The translations under genes were made by a program, and so were the position numbers. Shown piece by piece: positions 27,168 to 34,739 of a stretch of 64,000 nt of DNA. This DNA comes from Dethiosulfovibrio peptidovorans DSM 11002 (GTDB lineage Bacteria; Synergistota; Synergistia; Synergistales; Dethiosulfovibrionaceae): NCBI RefSeq assembly GCF_000172975.1, contig NZ_ABTR02000001.1, positions 2,270,501 through 2,334,500 of the forward strand, read 5' to 3'. The notes below the pieces were generated by a model. It saw only the letters and a program-made list of their open reading frames with translations. It was not told where the DNA came from and searched no databases. Each line of letters begins with the position of its first letter. The stretch's first letter is position 1.

Positions 27168-28113
27168 TCTCACCCGTCCTAGGATGAGGCAGCACGAGTT
27201 TCCAGGCATGGAGAAAAACTCGCCCCTCCAGAAGAGGGTCGTTTTTCCTGGCCTTTTTCCTAAAACCATAAAGTTCATCTCCCACCAGGGGTGCACCCAA
27301 ATGTCTGAGGTGCACCCTTATCTGATGGGTCCTCCCCGAGTGCAGTTCGCATATCAGAAAAGAGTACCTCCCTCTGTTCCAGAGAGGGTAGACATCTGTA
27401 CGGGCGTTCTTTCCGTCGTCCGTGACAGTCATCCTGTAGCGGTTGTTTCTATCCCTTCCGATAGGAGCGTCCAAGGAAATCTCCTCTCCGACGACACGTC
27501 CATCGGACAAGGCCAGATAGAACTTTCCCACCTTTCTGTCTCTAAAGGAACTTTGAAGTTCGTTCAGAGACTCGGTGTTCCTGGCTACAGCCAAGAGGCC
27601 AGAGGTCGTCGAGTCCAGTCGATGGACTATTCCAGGCCTGACCACATCGTTTATGGTGCCTATGTCGGGATACCTGTAAAGCAAACCGTGCACCAAGGTT
27701 CCCCGCCAATGTCCGGGAGCCGGATGTACCACCACTCCAGCAGGTTTATCCACGACTATTATGTCTTCATCCTCGTAGACTACGGAAAAATCGACCGGTT
27801 CAGGGACGAGGTCCATCCTCTGGGGAGGCGGAAGCTTGAACCTCAAAGACTCTCCCGCCAAAACCGATCTGGACGGTTTCACTCTCTTCCCCTGAAAGAC
27901 CTTCACGTAACCGTCTCTGATCACTCTCTGTATAAAGGTTCGGGAGACGCCTAGAAAATCGGACAAGAAGGCATCCAGACGAACACCGTCCATATCGGGG
28001 GGGACAAGTATCTCCTCTTCTTCAGGACAGGCCGAGAGAGCCTGTCCTTGATCGGACAGGCTCTCCTCGTCTAAGAATTTTATCGGGTCTACCCTCTCAT
28101 TACGCTCTGGCAT
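27091..28113 (-). CDS. RluD-like rRNA pseudouridine synthase
   Basis: 340-aa RluA-family enzyme that isomerises uridines in 23S rRNA. An S4 RNA-binding domain (GVRLDAFLSDFLGVSRTFIQ, about residues 40-100) is followed by the catalytic domain with Asp in VHRLDSTTSGLLAVA, VDKPAGVVVHP, and HSGRTHQIRVHLRHLG. The start is uncertain: ATG 28113 overlaps ileS by 25 bases and gives a 36-residue acidic N-terminal extension. The next ATG (27999) would cut into the S4 domain. Bases 28025-28065, inside that extension, can fold in two alternative hairpins. Which uridine it modifies is not readable; RluD (1911/1915/1917) is the closest type. Confidence 0.9.
   Translation of the reverse strand: MPERNERVDPIKFLDEESLSDQGQALSACPEEEEILVPPDMDGVRLDAFLSDFLGVSRTFIQRVIRDGYVKVFQGKRVKPSRSVLAGESLRFKLPPPQRMDLVPEPVDFSVVYEDEDIIVVDKPAGVVVHPAPGHWRGTLVHGLLYRYPDIGTINDVVRPGIVHRLDSTTSGLLAVARNTESLNELQSSFRDRKVGKFYLALSDGRVVGEEISLDAPIGRDRNNRYRMTVTDDGKNARTDVYPLWNRGRYSFLICELHSGRTHQIRVHLRHLGAPLVGDELYGFRKKARKNDPLLEGRVFLHAWKLVLPHPRTGEIMNFRSVLPRDLSSVLSRVLSIGRS
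28025..28065. repeat. Three-armed inverted repeat at the start of the RluD-like gene
   Basis: A perfect 12-bp stem (28036-28047 with 28054-28065, 6-base loop) competes with an 8-bp stem (28025-28032 with 28040-28047, 7-base loop) for the shared arm GCCTGTCC. On the mRNA the middle copy GGACAGGC can pair with the copy before it or after it. Confidence 0.9.
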
Positions 28114-30863
28114 CTGGGACACAGACCTTCTTCGTCTACCTCTGTAACGTATTTCCAGCAGCGAGGACACTTGTCGCCTGGGGCGTTCTCCACCAGGACC
28201 TTATATCCCGTATCCTGATCCTCGACGAAACCGTCTCCTTCCTTATCCACCCACTTAAAGGACGAGACTATGGTCACGTACTCCCAATCTTCTCGAGAAA
28301 GATAGTCGGAGACATCTCCATCCGGTCTCACCACCGATACGGCGGCCTCCAGGGACTGTCCGATCTCGCCTCTGCCTCTGGCAGCCTCCAATGCCCTGCT
28401 GACGGCGCCTTTTAGTTTTATCACGGCACTCCATTTTTTTTCAAGGTCCTCATCGTCGGCTCTTTCATCGAAGAGGGGCCAATCTGCCAGAAAAACACTC
28501 TTCTCTAGAGACTCGTCGATCTTTCTGAGTTCCCGCCATATTTCCTCGGACGTAAAACTCAGCACGGGAGCCAGCATGGTGGACAAAGCCGTAACGATCC
28601 TCCACATGACGGTCTGAATAGCCCTGCGGCCCTTGAAGTTCAGGGCGTCTGCGTAAAGAGAATCCTTAGCTGCGTCGAGATACAGAGAGCCCAACTCGTT
28701 TACGCAGAATTGATGGATAGATACGGTCGGTATATGGAACTCGTAGGAATCGTATCCCTTCGTAACCCTCTTAATAAGCCTGTTCAACCTGGACAGGATC
28801 CACCTATCGAAAGAGGACATCTCCGCCTCCGAGACGAAATCGGTACTCGGATTAAAATCGCACAGGTTCCCCAGCAGAAAGCGAGCCGTGTTTCTTATCC
28901 TTCGGTACTCCTCGCTCAAGGTCCTTATGATCGTCTTCGAGATGCGAATATCGTTTTTGTAATCGGTCGAGGCTACCCAGAGTCTCAGTATATCGGCACC
29001 GTTGGTATCTATGATCTCCTGAGGAGCTACAACGTTACCGATGGACTTCGACATCTTCTTTCCCTTGCCGTCGACGATGAAACCGTGGGTCAAGACGGCC
29101 TTATAGGGAGCGACTCCCCTGGTGGCGACGGAGGTCAGCAGGGAGGTCTGGAACCATCCTCTATGCTGATCGCTGCCCTCGAGATAAAGGTCCGCTGGCC
29201 AGGAAAGTTCCGGACGATTCTCCAGAACCGCAAAATGACTGATGCCGGAATCGAACCACACGTCCATGATGTCTTTCTCTTTTTTCAGATTGCCGCTACC
29301 GCAAGAGGGACATTTACACAGGTCGCCCAGCAGTTCCTCCGGCGACTCCTGCCACCAGACGTCTCCGCCCCTCTCTTTGACCTTTTGCTGAACCAGTCTT
29401 ATCGCATCGGGATCCAGCAACATCTTTCCGCAATCCTGGCAGTAGAAGACCGGGATGGGCACTCCCCATACCCTCTGTCTACTGATACACCAATCCGAGC
29501 GATCCCGTACCATGTTGTAGATCCTATCCTTACCCCAATCGGGAATCCACTTGACCTCGTTTTCTATGACGTCCAACGCCTGTTGACGGAATTGAGCCAC
29601 GTTTACGAACCATTGATCGGTGGAACGGAAGATCACCGGCTTCTTGCATCTCCAGCAATGAGGATATGAGTGAAGTATTTCAAGCTGTCCCAAAAGCCTG
29701 CCGTTGTTGGTCAAGGTCTTCAGAACCAACGAGGCACCTTCGTCCAGAGTCATACCGCCGACTAAAGGGGTCTCTGGAAGATATCTTCCGGTCGGATCCA
29801 CCGGGTTATATACCTCTATGCCGTATCTGACGCCCGTCTCGTAGTCTTCGACCCCGTGTCCCGGAGCGGTGTGGACACAGCCCGTCCCAGTATCAAGGAC
29901 AACGTAATCGGCCAAAAGAACAGGGGTCTTCCTGTCCTCGTAGAAAGGATGAACTGCCTCGACCTTCTCCAGTTCCGCCCCTTTAACCGTAGCGAGCGGC
30001 TCTCCGAAGGTCATCCCCGTGGTCTTCTCTACATCGGCTATCAACGCCTTGGCCAGAAGGTAGACCGAGTCCCCCGAAGGGACGAAGACATATTCGTAGG
30101 CAGGATGAATGGCTACAGCCATACTCGCAGGCAGGGTCCAAGGAGTCGTCGTCCATACGATTACGTTGACGTCCCTTCCGGCTACCTCGGGTATCCTTTC
30201 GGCAACGTCAGGCATGGAATAGGCCACGTAAATCGACGGTGAAGTCTCGTCACCGTACTCGATCTCCGCAGCGGCCAGAGCCGTCTGACAGTCGATACAC
30301 CAATATACGGGCTTTTGTCCCTTGTAGACCAGTCCCTTCTCCACCATATCAGCGAAGACACCTATCTGTGCAGCCTCGTACTCGGGCTTCAGAGTTATGT
30401 AAGGATTTTCCCAATCGCCGACACCACCGAGGCGCCTGAACTGAGAGCGCTGGGAGTCCAAGAAACCAAGGGCATAATCGGTGCATCGACGGCGAAGCTC
30501 CACCGGATCGATAGAATCCTTGTCGACGCCCTCCCCTTTGAGCACCTTCAACTCGATAGGAAGACCATGGGTATCCCAGCCGGGGACATAGGGACATCTA
30601 TAGCCTCTCATAGATTTGAATTTAACTATAAAATCTTTAATAATTTTATTAAAGGCTGTTCCTATATGAATATCTCCGTTAGCATAAGGAGGGCCATCAT
30701 GCAATATAAAGGAAGGCTTGTCCTCGTTTTTCTTCAACATGAGCGAATGGAGATCGATCTCTTCCCAGCCCTCTATTAAACCGGGTTCTTTCTTGGCCAA
30801 ACCGGCCCTCATGGGGAAATCGGTCTTAGGTAGACACAAGGTCTCCTTGAAATCTTTCGACAT
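28089..30863 (-). CDS. ileS: Isoleucine--tRNA ligase
   Basis: 924-aa class I synthetase of the bacterial (IleS1) type. Motifs: GPPYANGDIHIGTAFNKI (HIGH region, about residue 60), editing domain with VWTTTPWTLPASMA, GKKMSKSIGNVV (KMSKS, about 590), and a C-terminal zinc finger with two Cys pairs, CPRCW and CPRCQ. ATG 30863 follows GAGGT; a GTG at 30875 is possible. No T-box leader fits in the 117 bases upstream; these hold a 15-bp inverted repeat and an extended -10 element. Confidence 0.97.
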   Translation of the reverse strand: MSKDFKETLCLPKTDFPMRAGLAKKEPGLIEGWEEIDLHSLMLKKNEDKPSFILHDGPPYANGDIHIGTAFNKIIKDFIVKFKSMRGYRCPYVPGWDTHGLPIELKVLKGEGVDKDSIDPVELRRRCTDYALGFLDSQRSQFRRLGGVGDWENPYITLKPEYEAAQIGVFADMVEKGLVYKGQKPVYWCIDCQTALAAAEIEYGDETSPSIYVAYSMPDVAERIPEVAGRDVNVIVWTTTPWTLPASMAVAIHPAYEYVFVPSGDSVYLLAKALIADVEKTTGMTFGEPLATVKGAELEKVEAVHPFYEDRKTPVLLADYVVLDTGTGCVHTAPGHGVEDYETGVRYGIEVYNPVDPTGRYLPETPLVGGMTLDEGASLVLKTLTNNGRLLGQLEILHSYPHCWRCKKPVIFRSTDQWFVNVAQFRQQALDVIENEVKWIPDWGKDRIYNMVRDRSDWCISRQRVWGVPIPVFYCQDCGKMLLDPDAIRLVQQKVKERGGDVWWQESPEELLGDLCKCPSCGSGNLKKEKDIMDVWFDSGISHFAVLENRPELSWPADLYLEGSDQHRGWFQTSLLTSVATRGVAPYKAVLTHGFIVDGKGKKMSKSIGNVVAPQEIIDTNGADILRLWVASTDYKNDIRISKTIIRTLSEEYRRIRNTARFLLGNLCDFNPSTDFVSEAEMSSFDRWILSRLNRLIKRVTKGYDSYEFHIPTVSIHQFCVNELGSLYLDAAKDSLYADALNFKGRRAIQTVMWRIVTALSTMLAPVLSFTSEEIWRELRKIDESLEKSVFLADWPLFDERADDEDLEKKWSAVIKLKGAVSRALEAARGRGEIGQSLEAAVSVVRPDGDVSDYLSREDWEYVTIVSSFKWVDKEGDGFVEDQDTGYKVLVENAPGDKCPRCWKYVTEVDEEGLCPRCQSVMRG

Positions 30864-30929
30864 TAACCAGGTCACCTCTCAATACGGAAATGCCGCCCCG
30901 GGAGAGGCGGCGCAAAATCGAACGATGAA

Positions 30930-30938
30930 ATTGTATCA
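30930..30938 (-). promoter_or_regulatory. Possible extended -10 promoter for ileS
   Basis: TGATACAAT on the minus strand (TGn followed by TACAAT) directly after the 15-bp inverted repeat. No -35 is recognisable. Predicted transcription start is near 30923, about 60 bases before ileS. Confidence 0.45.
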
Positions 30939-30969
30939 CGTATCGTCCCTGTTAGGGACGATACGTGAT
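30935..30969. repeat. Perfect 15-bp inverted repeat between the TRAP permease gene and ileS
   Basis: Arms 30935-30949 and 30955-30969, loop of 5. A run of six T follows on the plus strand, whereas both flanking genes are transcribed on the minus strand, where the U-run is poor (ACAATTT). It could end the TRAP transcript, block antisense reading, or be an operator next to the ileS -10 element. Confidence 0.9.
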
Positions 30970-30980
30970 GTTTTTTGCCT

Positions 30981-32939
30981 CTAGGCGGCTGAAGCGTTCA
31001 GCCGTTTAGCTTTAGCGGCTTGAAGAACATGCAACACAACCAAAACGGAGAGTCCGGCTAAATCGCTGTAAATACCCGGTATCAACAGACAGAGGGCACC
31101 GGACAAAGCGACTATACGAAAGACCGGGTTCATAGAACACTTGTAGAAACCGACGGTGCTCATCCCCAGGAGGAATACCCCTAGCACGGCCGTACCGACT
31201 GACATGGCGAACCGCCCCAACGTGAAGTTGACCAAGACCAATATCGGATTATAAGCGTATATGTAGGGAACCAGGAAACCTGCCAGGGCGAGTTTTATAG
31301 CCGTAGCCCCGGTCTTAAACGGATCGGCTCCCGCTATACCAGCGCCGGCATAGGCTGCTAACGCGACGGGGGGGCTTAGATCCGCCGCTATACCGAAGTA
31401 GAGAACGAACATATAGGCGGCGATAGGAGCGACTCCCAGCTGGAACAAGGCCGGTGCACACATGGTGCTCGTGACTATAAAGTTGGCCGTCGTAGGTAAC
31501 CCGGCCCCTAGAAGAATACAGGCGACCATGGTCAACAACAATGTGGGAAGGAGCTTGCCGCCCGCTATGGCGACCACGGCGCTGGCTATTCTGAGGCCCA
31601 GTCCGGTCAAGGTGGCTGTCCCGACTATTATACCTACGGTAGCACAGGCACAGGCTACCCCTATAGCCCCCCTGGCTCCGTTTTCAAACGCGGCAGCCAG
31701 TTTTTTAGGGGTAAGCCAGGTCTCCCTGTTGAAATAAGACACGGCTATGCTTATAAGGATGCCGTTAAAGGCGGCCTTCAGAGGCGTATATCCAGCGATC
31801 AGAAAATAGATGATACCGATTATGGGGAGCAACAAAAGCCCCTTTTCCTTCAAAAGGGGGGCCAATTTAGGCAATTGTTCTTTGGGAAGTCCCTTCAGTC
31901 CAAGTCGGTTAGCCTCTAGATGAACCTGAATCATCACGGCGAAATAGTAGAGCAAGGCCGGAACGATAGCAGCCAGAGCAACATGTATGTAGGGAATTCC
32001 AAGAAACTGAGCCATTATGAAAGCCGCTGCTCCCATTACCGGTGGCATTATCTGTCCTCCGGTAGATGCGACCGCTTCCACCGCTCCGGCGAAATGACTC
32101 TGATAGCCCACGCTCTTCATCAATGGGATGGTAAACATACCTGTAGTACATACGTTAGCCACGGAGGAACCGGATATCGATCCCATAAGTCCGGAGCTTA
32201 AAACCGCGACCTTGGCGGGACCACCGGTGCTATGTCCGGCCAGAGCCATAGCCAGATCGATGATGAACTTTCCGAGTCCGGTCTGTTCAAGGACCGATCC
32301 AAACAATATGAACATAAAGACGAAAGTCGCCGATACCCCGAGAGGGATACCGAAAACCCCCTCTGTCCCGAGGTACATATGGTTGATGATCCTCTTTATG
32401 CTGAATCCTCTATGCTGAAAAAGCTCAGGAAAAGCCCTTCCATAAAAACAGTAAATGAGAAAAAATATAGCTATGCAGGGCAATATCGGACTGGATACCC
32501 TTCTGGTTGCCTCTAGCAAAAGCAATATACAGATGAAGCCCATAACTATATCCATCTGAGTCGGAAGCCCCGCCCTATTGACCAGTTCGTTGAAATTTAT
32601 CATCAGGTAAAGAGCAGAATAAGCTGCCACTGCGGCCAAGGCAAAATCCATCAGGGGAATCTTATCCTTGGGCGAGCTCTGCCTTGCTGGATAAAGCAGG
32701 AACACCAGAGACATGACGAAAGCCAGGTGTACCGCCCTCTGTTGAAGGGCAAGCAAAAGCCCAAAACCCGAGGTATAAAAATGGAACGCCGACATAGAGA
32801 CAGCTAGGATAGTTATCAACATACCCTGCCAATCCCCTAACTCCCTGTATCTGGCCTCGGTATCGAATTTTTTTCTCAGATCGTCGAGATCAATGGTCTG
32901 ATTTTCCTCGGCGATCTTTCCCTCTAAGATATCGCTCAA
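30981..32939 (-). CDS. TRAP transporter fused permease (DctQ-DctM type)
   Basis: 652-aa polytopic protein joining the 4-helix small (DctQ) and 12-helix large (DctM) permease subunits of a TRAP transporter, which uses a Na+ gradient and a periplasmic binding protein to take up organic anions. A cytoplasmic N-terminus (about 45 residues) precedes many hydrophobic segments. Family stretches are ILLLLEATRRVSSPILP, GSISGSSVANVCTTGMFTIP, SVGYQSHFAGAVEAVASTGG and AGLPTTANFIVTSTM. Fused permeases of this size with a DUF1850 gene upstream belong to the TAXI subgroup. The TAXI binding-protein gene normally next to them is absent here. Confidence 0.92.
   Translation of the reverse strand: MSDILEGKIAEENQTIDLDDLRKKFDTEARYRELGDWQGMLITILAVSMSAFHFYTSGFGLLLALQQRAVHLAFVMSLVFLLYPARQSSPKDKIPLMDFALAAVAAYSALYLMINFNELVNRAGLPTQMDIVMGFICILLLLEATRRVSSPILPCIAIFFLIYCFYGRAFPELFQHRGFSIKRIINHMYLGTEGVFGIPLGVSATFVFMFILFGSVLEQTGLGKFIIDLAMALAGHSTGGPAKVAVLSSGLMGSISGSSVANVCTTGMFTIPLMKSVGYQSHFAGAVEAVASTGGQIMPPVMGAAAFIMAQFLGIPYIHVALAAIVPALLYYFAVMIQVHLEANRLGLKGLPKEQLPKLAPLLKEKGLLLLPIIGIIYFLIAGYTPLKAAFNGILISIAVSYFNRETWLTPKKLAAAFENGARGAIGVACACATVGIIVGTATLTGLGLRIASAVVAIAGGKLLPTLLLTMVACILLGAGLPTTANFIVTSTMCAPALFQLGVAPIAAYMFVLYFGIAADLSPPVALAAYAGAGIAGADPFKTGATAIKLALAGFLVPYIYAYNPILVLVNFTLGRFAMSVGTAVLGVFLLGMSTVGFYKCSMNPVFRIVALSGALCLLIPGIYSDLAGLSVLVVLHVLQAAKAKRLNASAA
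30986..31004. repeat. 8-bp inverted repeat at the 3' end of the TRAP permease gene
   Basis: CGGCTGAA and TTCAGCCG around a 3-base loop, covering the last codons. Together with the 15-bp repeat just downstream it makes tandem hairpins at the 3' end of the TRAP transcript. Confidence 0.8.
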
Positions 32940-32966
32940 ACAAACCCCTCCCTCTTATCTCTAAGC

Positions 32967-33476
32967 TTAAATCCTAATGAGAGTAGTTAAAAAAGGTTTT
33001 GTCTCTACAGAAACCGCGCATCTTTTACCTGGAACGATCTCGAATAGATCGATCCAGTCGGATCGGCCGTAAAAACGGCATACGTTTCGCCCCAACACGT
33101 CGTTTCCGACTCTCAGCATATACATCTTCGTGCTATAGCGTCCACCGAAAAAATGCATCCACTCTTTATCCGACAGGAAATACCCACGATAAGGGGACTC
33201 AGATGGAAGACCTGCATTGTGGGAGACGACCCGCTCCTCCCAAAGCCACAGTTCTCCATCGACAACGACGTAGACATCCTCTACCGGAGTTTTTTGAACT
33301 GAGTGGATATAGCCGGTCTCGAACAGGCTCCCAGGGTACATATACTTATCGAACAGGATCTCTTCTCTCACTGCCAAAGATATTACGGTTACGTCGACAC
33401 ACATAAAATAAATAAAAAAAACACATGCAAAAAACAAAGCAGCCCTTCTAATCGTTATTATAGCCCCTCCCCCCAT
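32967..33476 (-). CDS. DUF1850 protein associated with TRAP-TAXI transporter
   Basis: 169 aa with an N-terminal hydrophobic helix (about residues 12-35), suggesting export or membrane anchoring, followed by the DUF1850 pattern IHSVQKTPVEDVYVVV, VVSHNAGLPSE and a C-terminal beta-rich part. Genes of this family are usually found beside TRAP-TAXI permeases, as here (27 bases upstream). Biochemical function is unknown. The annotated ATG 33476 has no ribosome site and only about 15 bases of leader from the promoter. A GGGGGGAGGGG tract lies just inside the frame, so a start a few codons downstream is possible. Confidence 0.8.
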   Translation of the reverse strand: MGGGAIITIRRAALFFACVFFIYFMCVDVTVISLAVREEILFDKYMYPGSLFETGYIHSVQKTPVEDVYVVVDGELWLWEERVVSHNAGLPSESPYRGYFLSDKEWMHFFGGRYSTKMYMLRVGNDVLGRNVCRFYGRSDWIDLFEIVPGKRCAVSVETKPFLTTLIRI

Positions 33477-33498
33477 TCACAGGTGAACGCACTTACAG

Positions 33499-33527
33499 AT
33501 TATAACGCCTTAGGGAGCTAATCACAA
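33499..33527 (-). promoter_or_regulatory. Sigma70-type promoter for the DUF1850-TRAP genes
   Basis: TTGTGA (33522-33527), 17-base spacer, perfect TATAAT (33499-33504) on the minus strand. Start of transcription is predicted near 33492, about 15 bases before the annotated ATG. Confidence 0.85.
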
Positions 33528-33594
33528 TGGACTAGTCTAAAAAGATACGCCCTTTTATTTAGTCAGAAAAAAGAAAACTATACATATGGCATAT

Positions 33595-33620
33595 CCTTTT
33601 GTTTGATACACAAACCAAGG
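33595..33620. repeat. Imperfect inverted repeat upstream of the TRAP promoter
   Basis: CCTT and GTTTG arms pair with CAAAC and AAGG around ATACA, with a one-base asymmetry. It lies about 70 bases upstream of the -35 and could be a regulator site; support is weak. The rest of 33528-33654 is AT-rich with nothing else recognised. Confidence 0.35.
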
Positions 33621-33654
33621 CGACCAAAATATCACAAAAAATTCAGACAAAGAA

Positions 33655-33682
33655 AGAAGGTCTCCCGATTGAGAGACCTTCT
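33655..33682 (-). terminator. Terminator after tRNA-Arg at the end of the rimP-nusA-infB-ribF operon
   Basis: Perfect 10-bp stem AGAAGGTCTC/GAGACCTTCT with an 8-base loop. TTCTTTG follows on the minus strand, 22 bases after the tRNA. Confidence 0.85.
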
Positions 33683-33704
33683 CATTCAGCTATTTAAAAT
33701 TAAA

Positions 33705-33780
33705 TGGCGGACCTGGGGGGATTCGAACCCTCGACCTACGGCTTAGGAGGCCGTCGCTCTATCCTCTGAGCTACAGGCCC
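33705..33780 (-). tRNA. tRNA-Arg (anticodon CCT)
   Basis: 76 bases, acceptor GGGCCTG paired with CAGGTCC (one G:U), anticodon loop CTCCTAA, CCA encoded. Reads AGG. Its first 10 bases overlap the end of ribF; the TAG of the tRNA (positions 8-10) is the ribF stop codon. It is transcribed at the end of the rimP operon. Confidence 0.95.
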
Positions 33781-34739
33781 GCACCTGGAACGAAAGGAAT
33801 TGTACCACGGTACATCATACAATTCAAGACCGAGGAGGTGTAAAAAGGGCTAAGGAGATCGGTTTTACATCCGAAAATCCCCTTGGTCCTCTTTATGTCG
33901 TCCTTTAACTGACTTACGAGCCTTTCCGGATCGAGAAAACGCCGTTCAGACCTGAGTCTCTCAAAAAATAGAACGTATAGAGTCTGATCGTAGAGATCTT
34001 CGTTTTTGTCGATTATGTGGACCTCTACCCTATTTTCCGATATATCGCCGAACGTGGGATTATTCCCGATCGAGATGGCCGCGGGGCACCATTCGCCGTC
34101 CAGATAGGCAGCACCGGCGTACACGCCTGGTTTGGGGATTATCTTAGTGGACGGGAAGGATAGATTTGCCGTAGGAACCCCTATTTTTCGTCCTCTTCTA
34201 GATCCTTCTATTACGTGACCTCTCATGAAGAAAGGATAACCTAGCCTAGTCGAGGCCTCCGAAATTTTACCCATAGAGATTAAATCCCTTATCGAAGTAC
34301 TGCTGACCACGGAGCCATCGATGGTCACAGGAAGCACCGAACTAAACGGAATTCCTTTGCCTCTACATATCTCCGAAAGGGTATCCACGTCTCCCCTTCT
34401 TTCCCTCCCGAACCTGAAATTATCCCCGACGACTACACCGGAGACGCCTATTTCCTTATCCATGTAGGAAAAAAAATCCTCCGGGTCCATCGAGGAAAGT
34501 CGAGAGGTAAAGGGGAACTGTATCATCGTCGGAATGGACAGTATTTCCCTCAAAAGGACCTTTTCTTCCTCCGTGAAGAGCAATGAGACTCTCTCGTGCA
34601 TCAGCACTGTCTTGGGATGAGGGGTAAAAGAGACCACCGCCCATCCACAGGATTCCCTCTCAGCCATGGCGGATGCAACGGAGAAAAGCCTCTGATGTCC
34701 TAAGTGGTAACCGTCGAAGGCCCCCAATACCACTATCAT
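33771..34739 (-). CDS. ribF: Bifunctional riboflavin kinase / FAD synthetase
   Basis: 322-aa enzyme making FMN from riboflavin and then FAD. The nucleotidyltransferase domain has VLGAFDGYHLGHQRLF, SFTPHPKTVL, GDNFRFGRERRGD and SSTSIRDLIS. The kinase domain follows from about residue 180, with GRKIGVPTANLSFP and EVHIIDKNEDLYDQ. ATG 34739 overlaps the truB stop (ATGA). The C-terminal ten or so residues read into tRNA-Arg, with the stop codon inside the mature tRNA sequence. Confidence 0.95.
   Translation of the reverse strand: MIVVLGAFDGYHLGHQRLFSVASAMAERESCGWAVVSFTPHPKTVLMHERVSLLFTEEEKVLLREILSIPTMIQFPFTSRLSSMDPEDFFSYMDKEIGVSGVVVGDNFRFGRERRGDVDTLSEICRGKGIPFSSVLPVTIDGSVVSSTSIRDLISMGKISEASTRLGYPFFMRGHVIEGSRRGRKIGVPTANLSFPSTKIIPKPGVYAGAAYLDGEWCPAAISIGNNPTFGDISENRVEVHIIDKNEDLYDQTLYVLFFERLRSERRFLDPERLVSQLKDDIKRTKGIFGCKTDLLSPFYTSSVLNCMMYRGTIPFVPGAGL

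Noticed and set aside
28710..29669. 319-aa plus-strand open frame
   Set aside because: Lies wholly antisense to ileS and shows no motif.
30864..30980. T-box riboswitch before ileS
   Set aside because: Only 117 bases are available, no T-box core sequence or antiterminator is visible, and the hairpin present has its U-run on the wrong strand.
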